A stretch of DNA of 43,245 nucleotides from Streptococcus pseudopneumoniae (GCF_001068775.1 NZ_JWAJ01000081.1:1-43245), one strand, 5' to 3'. Positions 20,222 to 27,945 are shown, counted from the stretch's first letter. Translations and numbers: made by a program. The notes: generated from the sequence alone by a model not told the origin.

Positions 20222-21551
20222 TGTATATAATCAAGAAAGCCAAGATTTGCACTATAGTCTGACTGAAGCAGGACTGTCTGATTTGGCTGTGGTTATTGAA
20301 CCAGATGGATTTTTACCAGATGGCGTTGTCTCTCCCTTCACCTATTATTTGGGGTATGACAGCGGTAAACCCTTATATTTTAATCAAGTTCCTGTACCAG
20401 ATTTTTGGGAGATTGCTGGTAATAATCAATTTGGGACCATCAATGATCTCAATCAAGAACGAGGAGTGATTCATTTTGCAGATGGCTTACAGGCTCGTTT
20501 GGTGAAAAAAGTCGAATGGAAAACACCAGCAGGTCGGATCTTTCAAGTAGATCACTATAATCGTTTCGGAGCTTGCTTTGCTAAGACTACCTTTGATGCT
20601 TCTGGTCAAGCTATTATGACTTCCTATCGGAATGTAGATCAAAAAGAAGTTATTTTGGAAAACCATATCACAGGTGATATTCTCTTGACCTTGGAAGGGC
20701 AAGGTTTGCGCCATTTTTCTGGTCGAGTGGCCTTTATCATAGACTTCTTACAAGGTTTGAAAGTGAATCTAGACCACCTTCTCTTTAATACCCTATCTAC
20801 ATCGTTTTTGACTTCCTTCCATTTCCCAGAAAAATCAGGTCAGGATATCCTAGTTTGGCAAGAACCATTGCATAATGATATACCAGGAAATATGCAACTG
20901 ATCTTGGAGAATGACCAGCTTCGAGCTAAGACTATTGTCATTCCAGATTATGCAACCTATGAACGTGCTCTGCAATTGACAGATGAAAAATTCCATCATA
21001 AGTTTAGTCATTTAGGCTATCATTACCACTTTAATCGCGATAATTTTGTTCGTCCTGATGTCTTGATTGTGACCAATTCGGACCAACTAGAGCAAATCGA
21101 AAAACTGGTGGAGAGTTTACCAAGGGTTACTTTCCGAATCGCAGCAGTGACAGAGATGTCATCCAAGTTACTGGACATGCTCCGCTATCCCAATGTTGTG
21201 CTCTATCAGAATGCCAGTCCCCAAAAGATTCAGGAGCTTTATCAGTTATCAGATATCTACCTGGATATCAACTATGGGAATGAACTGCTTCAGGCTGTTC
21301 GACAGGCTTTTGAACACAACCAACTGGTCCTAGCTTTTGAGGAAACAGCCCATAATCGTCGTTATACAGCTCCAAATCATATTTTTGCTAAGGAAGCAGT
21401 TAACGAGATGATTCATACCATTGAGTTAGCTCTTTCTCATGTCAAAGAAATGGGACGAGCTCTTGGAGACCAAGGGTACCATGCCAATTATGTAGATCCA
21501 ATTATGTATCAGGAGCGGATGGAAACCATTTTAGGAGAAAGCCATGACTAA
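20205..21551 (+). CDS. gtfB: GtfB, adhesin-binding partner of GtfA
   Basis: 448 residues, a GT-B-like pseudo-enzyme that holds the Ser/Thr-rich substrate and activates GtfA. The N-terminal DUF1975-like half carries FADGLQARLVKKVEWKTP. The C-terminal half (283-425: DIYLDIN, VLAFEETAH) is the likely ancestor or sister of the C-modules found on the upstream GT8 and acetyltransferase genes. AAGGAGG lies before the ATG. Its stop overlaps the asp4 start by 8 nt. Confidence 0.95.
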   Translation: MIQLFDVYNQESQDLHYSLTEAGLSDLAVVIEPDGFLPDGVVSPFTYYLGYDSGKPLYFNQVPVPDFWEIAGNNQFGTINDLNQERGVIHFADGLQARLVKKVEWKTPAGRIFQVDHYNRFGACFAKTTFDASGQAIMTSYRNVDQKEVILENHITGDILLTLEGQGLRHFSGRVAFIIDFLQGLKVNLDHLLFNTLSTSFLTSFHFPEKSGQDILVWQEPLHNDIPGNMQLILENDQLRAKTIVIPDYATYERALQLTDEKFHHKFSHLGYHYHFNRDNFVRPDVLIVTNSDQLEQIEKLVESLPRVTFRIAAVTEMSSKLLDMLRYPNVVLYQNASPQKIQELYQLSDIYLDINYGNELLQAVRQAFEHNQLVLAFEETAHNRRYTAPNHIFAKEAVNEMIHTIELALSHVKEMGRALGDQGYHANYVDPIMYQERMETILGESHD

Positions 21552-21723
21552 AAAAGATCTATTCTATCAGGATGTTGAAGGTCGCATGGAAGAGATGAAA
21601 CAACAACCCATCAAAAAAGAAAAATCTACACGTGGTGAAAAAATTAGTAAGACATTTTCTTTTTTGATTGGACTCATCATTTTGATTGGTTTACTGTTTA
21701 CTTTAATAGGACTTTTGAGGTAG
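21544..21723 (+). CDS. asp4: Accessory Sec protein Asp4 (SecE-like)
   Basis: 59 residues. A charged cytosolic N-terminus (MTKKDLFYQDVEGRMEEM) is followed by one C-terminal membrane span (FSFLIGLIILIGLLFTLIGL). Size, topology and place between gtfB and a SecG-like gene match Asp4 of S. gordonii, which behaves like SecE for SecY2. The start overlaps the gtfB stop, implying coupled translation. Confidence 0.9.
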   Translation: MTKKDLFYQDVEGRMEEMKQQPIKKEKSTRGEKISKTFSFLIGLIILIGLLFTLIGLLR

Positions 21724-21727
21724 TTAA

Positions 21728-21952
21728 ATGACTGAATTATTGATAATTTTAACCATTATTTTAGCTATTGCCTTAATCATCCTTGTGACCATTCAACCAA
21801 GACAAACTCAAATTTTTTCTATGGATGCTACTAGTAATATCGGAAAGCCAAGCTATTGGCAAAGCAATACGCTTGTTAAAGTCTTAACCTTGCTTGTTAG
21901 CTTATCACTATTTGTGTTGTTGCTTCTCTTTATGGTTTTAACTTTTAACTAA
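21728..21952 (+). CDS. asp5: Accessory Sec protein Asp5 (SecG-like)
   Basis: 74 residues with two membrane spans (1-21 and about 51-73) joined by a polar loop, as in SecG. It lies 4 nt after asp4 and is the last gene of the accessory Sec operon. It is expected to complete the SecY2-Asp4-Asp5 translocon. Confidence 0.9.
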   Translation: MTELLIILTIILAIALIILVTIQPRQTQIFSMDATSNIGKPSYWQSNTLVKVLTLLVSLSLFVLLLLFMVLTFN

Positions 21953-22025
21953 TCTTTATCTGTATTGCTAGAACGTTTGATTTTGACAGTGAAGATTTAA
22001 AGAAATTTAAGTTTGAGGAGAAAAT

Positions 22026-22058
22026 TTTAAGAAAACTTTTAGGAATCTAGCTTATACT
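22026..22058 (+). promoter_or_regulatory. CiaR-type promoter: direct repeat and -10
   Basis: TTTAAG (22026-22031), 5-nt spacer AAAAC, TTTTAG (22037-22042), exactly 10 nt, then -10 TATACT (22053-22058). This is the layout of CiaR-activated csRNA promoters in S. pneumoniae (TTTAAG-N5-TTTAAG 10 nt before the -10), with one mismatch in the second half-site. Confidence 0.78.
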
Positions 22059-22064
22059 ATAAGC

Positions 22065-22159
22065 ATAAGTTAAGAAGAACTTAACTTTAACTCCTAAAAA
22101 TTTTTCATAATAATCTCCCTATAAAAAATCAAGTCGCCCAATCAGGCGGCTTATTTTTG
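22065..22159 (+). ncRNA. Predicted Cia-dependent small RNA (csRNA)
   Basis: About 95 nt. It starts near 22065, 7 nt after the -10. The 5' hairpin is AAGTTAAG-AAGAA-CTTAACTT (22067-22087). A single-stranded AT-rich middle follows with two anti-Shine-Dalgarno stretches, CTCCT (22091-22095) and CTCCCT (22115-22120). A terminator closes it (22131-22159). Size, two-hairpin form, CU-rich middle and CiaR promoter match the csRNA family, which base-pairs with ribosome sites of target mRNAs such as the competence gene comC. The exact ends are inferred. Confidence 0.78.
22131..22159 (+). terminator. Terminator of the csRNA
   Basis: AAGTCGCC (22131-22138) pairs with GGCGGCTT (22145-22152), followed by ATTTTTGT. 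Confidence 0.85.
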
Positions 22160-22164
22160 TATTA

Positions 22165-22270
22165 ATACTCAATGAAAATCAAAGAGCAAACTAGGAATCT
22201 AGCCGCAGGCTGTACTTGAGTACGGCAAGGAGACGATGACGTGGTTTGAATTTGATTTTCGAAGAGTATA
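22165..22270. repeat. BOX element, boxC-boxA form (copy 2)
   Basis: Same ends and orientation as the copy at 11366, with small changes inside (GGAGACGATGACG in the boxA segment). boxB is absent. It lies between the csRNA and rsuA, and its right end is 16 nt from the rsuA -10. Confidence 0.9.
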
Positions 22271-22286
22271 AGATTAAGCTTGTTCA

Positions 22287-22295
22287 TGGTATAAT
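22287..22295 (+). promoter_or_regulatory. Extended -10 of rsuA, 6 nt before the start codon
   Basis: TGGTATAAT, then AGTGCT, then ATG at 22302. Transcription would start at or next to the A of ATG, and no ribosome site is present. Confidence 0.7.
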
Positions 22296-22301
22296 AGTGC
22301 T

Positions 22302-23024
22302 ATGAGATTAGATAAATATTTAGTTGCATGTGCAGTAGGAAGCCGGACGGAGGTCAAAAACTTTCTAAAGGCTGGGCGCGTGATGGTCAATGGTAAAAAG
22401 GAAAAATCTGCCAAGCTACAAATCAATGAAGAGACAGACGAGATTTGTTTTGACGGGCAAAAGCTAGACTACGAGGAGTTTGTTTACTATATGATGAACA
22501 AGCCCCAGGGTGTTATTTCAGCAACTGAAGATCCTAAACATAAGACTGTCTTGGATTTCTTGGATGACTATGCACGTGCCAAGGAAGTTTTCCCGGTGGG
22601 GCGTTTGGATATCGATACGCATGGACTCTTGCTTTTGACCAATGATGGCCAGTTGGCTTATGCTCTTCTTTCTCCTAAACGTCATGTGGATAAGACTTAT
22701 CTGGCACAGGTCAAGGGAATCATGACGGATGAAGACATTAAAGCATTTGAACAAGGGATTCCGCTCAAGGACTTTACCTGTCAGCCTGCTAAGCTGGAGC
22801 TTGTGTCTCTTGATAAGGAAGAAAATCAAAGTCTGGTTCGGGTGACCATCGCAGAAGGAAAATTTCACCAAGTGAAACGGATGGTAGCATACTGTGGCAA
22901 GGAAGTGGTGGACTTGCAACGTCTGACCATGGGAACTTTGACCTTGGATGAAAATCTGAAACGTGGGGAATGGCGTCGCTTGACCACAGAGGAATTAGAA
23001 AACTTGCTCGAAAGTGTTGGGTAA
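22302..23024 (+). CDS. rsuA: 16S rRNA pseudouridine synthase RsuA
   Basis: 240 residues. An N-terminal S4 domain (MRLDKYLVACAVGSRTEVKNF) is followed by the RsuA/RluB catalytic domain with PVGRLDIDTHGLLLLTNDG, whose Asp is the nucleophile. It converts a uridine of 16S rRNA (516 in E. coli numbering) to pseudouridine. The ATG at 22302 begins directly at the conserved S4 start, so a later start is unlikely. There is no Shine-Dalgarno sequence because the promoter -10 ends 6 nt upstream; the mRNA appears leaderless. Confidence 0.93.
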   Translation: MRLDKYLVACAVGSRTEVKNFLKAGRVMVNGKKEKSAKLQINEETDEICFDGQKLDYEEFVYYMMNKPQGVISATEDPKHKTVLDFLDDYARAKEVFPVGRLDIDTHGLLLLTNDGQLAYALLSPKRHVDKTYLAQVKGIMTDEDIKAFEQGIPLKDFTCQPAKLELVSLDKEENQSLVRVTIAEGKFHQVKRMVAYCGKEVVDLQRLTMGTLTLDENLKRGEWRRLTTEELENLLESVG

Positions 23025-23038
23025 ACTGTGTAATCTTT

Positions 23039-23078
23039 GAAAAAGGTGAGGAAAATATCCTTTCCTTTTTCAGTTTTT
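23039..23078 (+). terminator. Terminator of rsuA
   Basis: GAAAAAGG (23039-23046) pairs with CCTTTTTC (23064-23071), with additional inner pairing, followed by AGTTTTT. Confidence 0.72.
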
Positions 23079-23080
23079 GG

Positions 23081-23108
23081 TTGCTTCCTTTGTGAAAAGA
23101 GTTATAAT
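23081..23108 (+). promoter_or_regulatory. Promoter of pepC
   Basis: -35 TTGCTT (23081-23086), 16-nt spacer, -10 TATAAT (23103-23108). AAGGAGG and ATG follow. Confidence 0.75.
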
Positions 23109-23134
23109 AGACTGTAGAATAAAAGGAGGATTTT

Positions 23135-24469
23135 ATGAACGCGATTCAAGAATCATTTACAGATAAATTATTTGCTAATTATGAAGCAAATGTCAAATAC
23201 CAAGCTATCGAAAATGCTGCCAGCCACAATGGAATTTTTTCAGCCCTTGAGCGTCGTCAAAGCCATGTAGATAACACACCTGTTTTCTCACTTGATTTGA
23301 CAAAGGACAAGGTCACTAACCAGAAGGCTTCTGGTCGTTGCTGGATGTTTGCGGCCCTCAACACTTTCCGTCACAAACTCATCTCTCAATACAAACTTGA
23401 AAACTTTGAATTGTCACAAGCCCACACCTTCTTCTGGGACAAGTATGAAAAATCAAACTGGTTCTTGGAGCAAGTCATTGCGACTGCAGACCAAGAATTG
23501 ACAAGCCGCAAGGTTAGCTTCCTACTTCAAACCCCTCAACAAGACGGTGGACAGTGGGATATGGTGGTTTCCCTCTTTGAGAAATACGGTGTCGTTCCCA
23601 AGTCTGTTTATCCTGAGTCAGTTTCATCTAGCAACAGCCGTGAGCTCAATGCAATTCTTAACAAATTGCTTCGTCAAGATGCTCAAATCTTGCGTGACTT
23701 GCTCGCTTCTGGTGCAGACCAAGCGACTGTTCAAGCTAAGAAAGAAGACCTCTTGCAAGAAATCTTTAACTTCCTTGCTATGTCACTAGGTCTTCCACCA
23801 CGTAAATTTGACTTTGCTTATCGTGATAAGGACAACAACTACCAAAGCGAAAAAGGCATCACTCCACAAGAATTTTACAAGAAATACGTTGACCTTCCAC
23901 TAGAAGACTATGTTTCTGTGATCAATGCTCCAACTGCTGATAAACCTTACGGTAAATCTTATACAGTTGAGATGTTGGGAAATGTGGTTGGTAGCCGTGC
24001 AGTTCGTTACATTAACGTACCGATGGAACGCTTGAAAGAATTGGCGATTGCCCAAATGCAGACAGGAGAAACTGTTTGGTTTGGTTCAGATGTTGGCCAG
24101 CTCAGCAACCGTAAAGCCGGAATCCTTGCGACAGATGTCTATGACTTTGAATCAAGCATGGACATTCAACTCACTCAAGACAAGGCAGGACGTTTGGACT
24201 ACAGCGAAAGCTTGATGACTCACGCCATGGTCTTGACAGGTGTTGATTTGGATGAAAATGGTAAATCAATCAAGTGGAAAGTTGAAAACTCTTGGGGAGA
24301 CAAGGTTGGGACAGATGGTTACTTTGTTGCCTCAGATGCCTGGATGGACGAATACACTTACCAAATCGTTGTTCGTAAAGAATTACTAACAGCAGAAGAA
24401 CAAGCTGCCTATGAAGCAGAACCAATCGTCCTTGCACCATGGGATCCAATGGGTGCCTTGGCTGAATAA
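23135..24469 (+). CDS. pepC: Aminopeptidase C (bleomycin hydrolase family, C1B)
   Basis: 444 residues, full family length. Catalytic Cys69 is in GRCWMFAALN, His in THAMVLTGV and Asn in ENSWGDKVGTDGYF. It is a cytoplasmic homohexameric cysteine aminopeptidase that trims peptides taken up from the medium. AAAGGAGG lies before the ATG. In pneumococcus pepC converges on manN, as here, but 3.6 kb of IS-bounded DNA now separates them. Confidence 0.96.
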   Translation: MNAIQESFTDKLFANYEANVKYQAIENAASHNGIFSALERRQSHVDNTPVFSLDLTKDKVTNQKASGRCWMFAALNTFRHKLISQYKLENFELSQAHTFFWDKYEKSNWFLEQVIATADQELTSRKVSFLLQTPQQDGGQWDMVVSLFEKYGVVPKSVYPESVSSSNSRELNAILNKLLRQDAQILRDLLASGADQATVQAKKEDLLQEIFNFLAMSLGLPPRKFDFAYRDKDNNYQSEKGITPQEFYKKYVDLPLEDYVSVINAPTADKPYGKSYTVEMLGNVVGSRAVRYINVPMERLKELAIAQMQTGETVWFGSDVGQLSNRKAGILATDVYDFESSMDIQLTQDKAGRLDYSESLMTHAMVLTGVDLDENGKSIKWKVENSWGDKVGTDGYFVASDAWMDEYTYQIVVRKELLTAEEQAAYEAEPIVLAPWDPMGALAE

Positions 24470-24502
24470 ATGAGATATAAAAAGAACGGTTCTATAATTT
24501 TT

Positions 24503-24531
24503 AGGGTTGATGGAAATTTTCCACCAACCCT
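24503..24531 (+). other. Hairpin inside the ISL3 left end
   Basis: AGGGTTGATGGAAA (from 24503) pairs with TTTCCACCAACCCT (to 24531), flanked by T-rich DNA on both sides. It could stop outside transcription from entering the transposase gene. The same hairpin recurs in the fragment at 26811. Confidence 0.6.
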
Positions 24532-24607
24532 ATTTTAGTGTATACAAAAAGGCCAACATCCATTATATTAAAAGCGCTGAAACCTAAAACAAAAGGATGA
24601 TGACCAT

Positions 24608-25924
24608 ATGAACAATATACTAGAAGCTACACTACAAATCAAAGATAAAAACATTATTTGGGATAATAAAGTTCAAGAGAAGATATTTAAAAAGAGAAAA
24701 TCTTTATTTTATGCAGCTACTTATACGCATAAACCAGAATTTTGTACCGTTTGTGGGTGTGTTAGCCGAAATAATAATATCGTTAAAAACGGCACGAAAA
24801 CATCTCGTATCACTCTCTGTTCTGTTTCAGGCCTAGCGGCCTACTTAAATCTACGCAAGCAGAGATTTCTCTGTAGAGAATGCGGCTCTTCATTTACCTC
24901 AGACACTAGTCGAATCGTAGAAAAACACTGTCATATCTCTAAACGCTTAAAAAACGAAATTAAATCAAAAATAAGTGAAACAGTATCTGAAACCTATATC
25001 GCAAAAGAAACAAATGTTTCAGTTCATACGGTAAGACGTATCATAGATGATACAACACGTTTACTAAAGATTAAACCATTACACGATTTACCTGAGCATT
25101 TGTGTTTTGATGAATTTAAATCCGTCAAATCTTCCGATAGTAATATGAGCTTCATTATTTGTGATAGCACTACACACAAGCTGGTCGATGTTGTACGAGA
25201 TAGAAAATCTTACAGCTTGAAAAAGTATTTTCATCGTTTTGAGCCTAAGACTAGATTAAAGGTAAAAACTATCTCCATCGACATGTACTTACCGTACATT
25301 CAATTAATAAAAGAAATGTTTCCTAACGCTAAAATTATCATTGATCCTTTTCATATCGTACAAGCCTTAAATAGAGAATTAAATCGAACTCGGGTACGTG
25401 TCATGAATAAGCATCGCTATAAAGACTCTAAATTATATCGAAAGTTAAAACATTATTGGAAGTTAATTTTAAAGAACTCTAATGAACTTCAGAACTATAA
25501 ATATAATCGTTATAAGCTTTTTGAAAGCTTCATAACAAGTAAAGGAATCGTAGATTATATCTTAGAAAAAAATCCATCTCTTAAAAATGATTATGAGGTT
25601 GTACATTCACTTCGTGAATGTATACAGGATAGAGATTATATAGAATTCAAGGAAACGATTGAAGCAGCTACGCAATTAGACCTATCTCCTGGTTTAAAAA
25701 GAGTATTAAAGACTCTTATGACTTACTTGTCATATATTCAAAATACTTGTGAGTATCCAACTAGAACAAATGGCCCTATTGAAGGAATAAACAATAAAAT
25801 AAAAGTGCTTAAAAGAAATGCCTACGGCTTTAGAAACTATTACCATTTTAGAAATAGGATTATTTTAATAACAAAAATGTTTGGCCCAAAACAAAAAGGA
25901 ATTAAGCAACAATTAGTTGCTTAA
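24608..25924 (+). CDS. ISL3-family transposase
   Basis: 438 residues, apparently intact. The N-terminal zinc-binding part has CTVCG (46-49) and CRECG (89-92). A helix-turn-helix follows (ETNVSVHTVRRII). The DDE catalytic set can be read as Asp168 (CFDEFK), Asp246 (IIIDPFH) and a Glu in GPIEGINNK near 390. It should excise and insert the element in cis, and could also act on the partial ends at 26811 and 28113. Confidence 0.92.
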   Translation: MNNILEATLQIKDKNIIWDNKVQEKIFKKRKSLFYAATYTHKPEFCTVCGCVSRNNNIVKNGTKTSRITLCSVSGLAAYLNLRKQRFLCRECGSSFTSDTSRIVEKHCHISKRLKNEIKSKISETVSETYIAKETNVSVHTVRRIIDDTTRLLKIKPLHDLPEHLCFDEFKSVKSSDSNMSFIICDSTTHKLVDVVRDRKSYSLKKYFHRFEPKTRLKVKTISIDMYLPYIQLIKEMFPNAKIIIDPFHIVQALNRELNRTRVRVMNKHRYKDSKLYRKLKHYWKLILKNSNELQNYKYNRYKLFESFITSKGIVDYILEKNPSLKNDYEVVHSLRECIQDRDYIEFKETIEAATQLDLSPGLKRVLKTLMTYLSYIQNTCEYPTRTNGPIEGINNKIKVLKRNAYGFRNYYHFRNRIILITKMFGPKQKGIKQQLVA

Positions 25925-26095
25925 TCCCTTCCTAAATTTCTTCATCAACACTATTTGACAAAGAGCCCTTTTTTAGTGCTCAAAATAGCACTCAATTTTA
26001 AATGGATTTGGTGTTCAAAAAATATAATCAAATGCAACAAACTAATTTCATTTTTAATAGGCACAATTAATTTTAGAAGATAGTACGAAAAAATA

Positions 26096-26124
26096 TTGAC
26101 TATTTTCTTTAGAATGTGTAAAAT
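26096..26124 (+). promoter_or_regulatory. Promoter of the DUF4230 gene
   Basis: -35 TTGACT (26096-26101), 17-nt spacer, -10 TAAAAT (26119-26124). It is one of the best promoter matches in the window. Confidence 0.8.
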
Positions 26125-26158
26125 TTAGATAGATTATTTAAAGTGAGGTTTTTTTATC

Positions 26159-26764
26159 TTGTCTATATTAAAGAAGAAAGTTAATATGTTTAGTGTACTA
26201 TTGAATGTGGTATTAATAGCTATTATAGCTATTGGAGTGCTATTTTTCTTACCTAAGGAACATAAATCAGAAGTCAAATCGTCAATTAATATCGAAAGTA
26301 TTGAAAAAGTGAATGAAGTTGTATTTTTGAATGCGGGAATTAATGAAATTATTTCTGAAACAAAAACAACTCAAGTTTTTGGGTTTGATGTGCCGTTCTC
26401 TAAAAAAGCAGCATTAGTAATTTTAAATTATAAAGCTAAATTTGGAATTAAAAGTAGTGTAAAGGTTGAACAAATAAGCGAAAAAGAATATAAGGTTATT
26501 GTTCCAAAATTGGAAGTAATTGGTGTTGAACTTTCAAAAGATAATCCTTATGATTTATATGATAGTCATGGAGAGTTATTAAGTGGAACTACAGAAGATA
26601 TTGATACTGGGAAATTGGTCGCTAACCAACTTTCTAGTGATAAACAAGCAGAGTATTTAGATAAATTTAAGAGTGAAATTAAAGAATCTGCAATCAATTA
26701 TTATAAAACAATATTTTCTTCAATGGATTCTGAAGTAAAAGTAACTATAGAATTTACAGAATAA
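26159..26764 (+). CDS. DUF4230 domain membrane-anchored protein
   Basis: 201 residues. A basic N-terminus is followed by one membrane span (about 12-30, VLLNVVLIAIIAIGVLFFLP), then an exported domain resembling DUF4230 (VPFSKKAALVILNYKAKFGI, EKEYKVIVPKLEV). Function unknown. The TTG at 26159 is chosen because AGTGAGG lies about 10 nt upstream; the ATG at 26186 with AAGAAAG before it is an alternative that would trim the basic segment. The gene is very AT-rich, has its own strong promoter and terminator, and sits between two ISL3 left ends, so it is cargo of the IS patch and probably recently acquired. Confidence 0.85.
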   Translation: MSILKKKVNMFSVLLNVVLIAIIAIGVLFFLPKEHKSEVKSSINIESIEKVNEVVFLNAGINEIISETKTTQVFGFDVPFSKKAALVILNYKAKFGIKSSVKVEQISEKEYKVIVPKLEVIGVELSKDNPYDLYDSHGELLSGTTEDIDTGKLVANQLSSDKQAEYLDKFKSEIKESAINYYKTIFSSMDSEVKVTIEFTE

Positions 26765-26775
26765 TTTTTGAAATA

Positions 26776-26807
26776 CAAAACCCTGGCCATCTCTGGTCAG
26801 GGTTTTG
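26776..26807 (+). terminator. Terminator of the DUF4230 gene
   Basis: CAAAACCCTG-G-CCA pairs with TGG-T-CAGGGTTTTG around a TCTC loop. It ends 3 bp before the second ISL3 left end. Confidence 0.85.
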
Positions 26808-26810
26808 TGT

Positions 26811-26969
26811 GGTTCTATAATTTTTAGGGTTGATGGAAATTTTCCACCAACCCTATTTTAGTGTATACAAAAAGGCCAACATCCATTATATTAAAAGCGC
26901 TGAAACCTAAAACAAAAGAATGATGACCATATGAACAATATACTAGAAGCTACACTACAAATCAAAGAT
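26811..26969 (+). mobile_element. Truncated ISL3 left end (159 bp)
   Basis: Matches 24488-24646 with a single base change (GGATGATGACC to GAATGATGACC). It includes the terminal repeat, the hairpin, the ribosome site and the first 13 codons of the transposase, and stops abruptly after AAAGAT. The near identity indicates a recent copy of the neighbouring element. Confidence 0.92.
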
Positions 26970-27352
26970 GCACACAATGAAGGTGTTACATTCCATTTCT
27001 TAGAGAATATTAAAGAAGTATTGCGTGATGAGAGTGGGAAAGTAACTGGTGTAAAGGTTATTACAATGGAACTTGGTGAATCAGATGAAAGTGGAAGAAG
27101 ATCAACGCATGAAGTGGCAGGTAGTGAACATATTATTCCATGTGACCTTGTCGTTGCAGCAATTGAACAAAAGTAGACTTTAGTGTTCTAGATGAAAGGT
27201 AAAAATTTGACTTTCGGTCAACATCAGAATACAATAGAAATGAACTAATAACAGGGGATGCATATTTAGGTCCTCAATCTATCGCAACCGCAATTAAAGG
27301 CGGGTGAGAAGTTGCGACAGAAGTACATGAATCGTTTAAAGAAAACACATAA
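26931..27352 (+). pseudogene. Chimeric ORF: transposase start fused to a decayed GltD-like oxidoreductase 3' end
   Basis: The first 13 codons (MNNILEATLQIKD) are the ISL3 transposase start. From 26970 the frame continues into the end of a glutamate-synthase small-subunit-like FAD oxidoreductase (GVTFHFLENIKEVL, IPCDLVVAAIEQ) and stops at 27174-27176. The rest of that protein is still readable in broken frames to about 27352: NLTFGQHQNT, ELITGDAYLGPQSIATAIKG, then an in-frame TGA and EVATEVHESFKEN. Frameshifts plus the TGA mark it as dead. The 81-residue chimera keeps the IS translation start and could be made, but probably has no function. Confidence 0.75.
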
Positions 27353-27451
27353 ATAACTTGTGGTGCCTTTCGTTTTTTTACTGGGAAAATTAAGGAACTA
27401 TAGTTATAAATCCTTAAAGATATTAATATATTAACATGCGTATATTTATAG

Positions 27452-27934
27452 GAAGAAGGTTATGTCATCTATAGTTGTACTTCTGACGATAAGGTTGTTC
27501 GTGTACCAAAGGAAATTAAAGGTAAACCTGTTATCGCAATTGGAGAACGTGGTCTTGCGAACTTGAAACATTGTGAGGCAATCGTTTTACCAGATACAGT
27601 ACGATATATTGGAAAAGGTGCGTTTACGATTGACAATAAGTTAAAGTATGTCCACTTTGGTAAGTCAATAGAAACAGTAGAAGATGATGTTTTCAACTCT
27701 GACAGTTCATTAGAATCAGTTGTATTCCCAGAAGGAACAAAGAGTATTGGAACATTAGTATTCTGGGGGACATCATCAATTAAATCTATTACAATTCCAG
27801 CAAGTGTAACAGAAATTACAGAATACTTCTATTTTGTGGATAACTGTAACCCAGATGTAGAAATCCATACACCTAAGGGATCAAAGGCAGAAGAAGTAGC
27901 TAAAGCAATGCAACTTAAAGTAGTAAATGACTAA
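27452..27934 (+). pseudogene. Leucine-rich repeat (BspA/LRR_5-like) protein, C-terminal fragment
   Basis: Open for 160 codons after a TAG at 27449, with no ATG in frame. A TTG at 27563 is possible but lacks a good ribosome site. The repeats read ADTV-RYIGKGAF, KLKYVHFGKSIETV, LESVVFPEGTKSIG and IKSITIPASVTEI, the 20-25 residue LRR_5 pattern of treponemal/BspA-type surface proteins. The end is the usual PKGSKAEEVAKAMQLKV. No signal peptide, anchor or start is present, so it is a truncated passenger of the IS patch. Confidence 0.78.
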
Positions 27935-27945
27935 AGGGGAATAGT

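Larger units (their letters stand above)
21953..22301. other. Intergenic region after asp5: csRNA locus, BOX element, rsuA promoter
   Basis: In order: a CiaR-type promoter (22026-22058), the predicted small RNA with its terminator (to 22159), a BOX element (22165-22270) and the rsuA extended -10 (22287-22295). No separate terminator for asp5 is seen before the small RNA, so the accessory Sec operon may read through and stop at the csRNA terminator. Confidence 0.75.
24488..25967 (+). mobile_element. Complete ISL3-family insertion sequence (1480 bp)
   Basis: The left end GGTTCTATAATTTTTAGGGT and the inverted right end (read from 25967: GGCTCTTTGTCAAATAGTGT) share GG-TCT, TAG and GTTGATG at matching places, as in ISL3 terminal repeats. 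One intact transposase gene lies between. The immediate flanks of this copy are not duplicated. Confidence 0.88.

Noticed and set aside
25968..26810. Target duplication around the inner ends of the ISL3 copies
   Set aside because: CTTTTTTA (25968-25975) and TTTTGTGT (26803-26810) do not match each other or the outer flanks.
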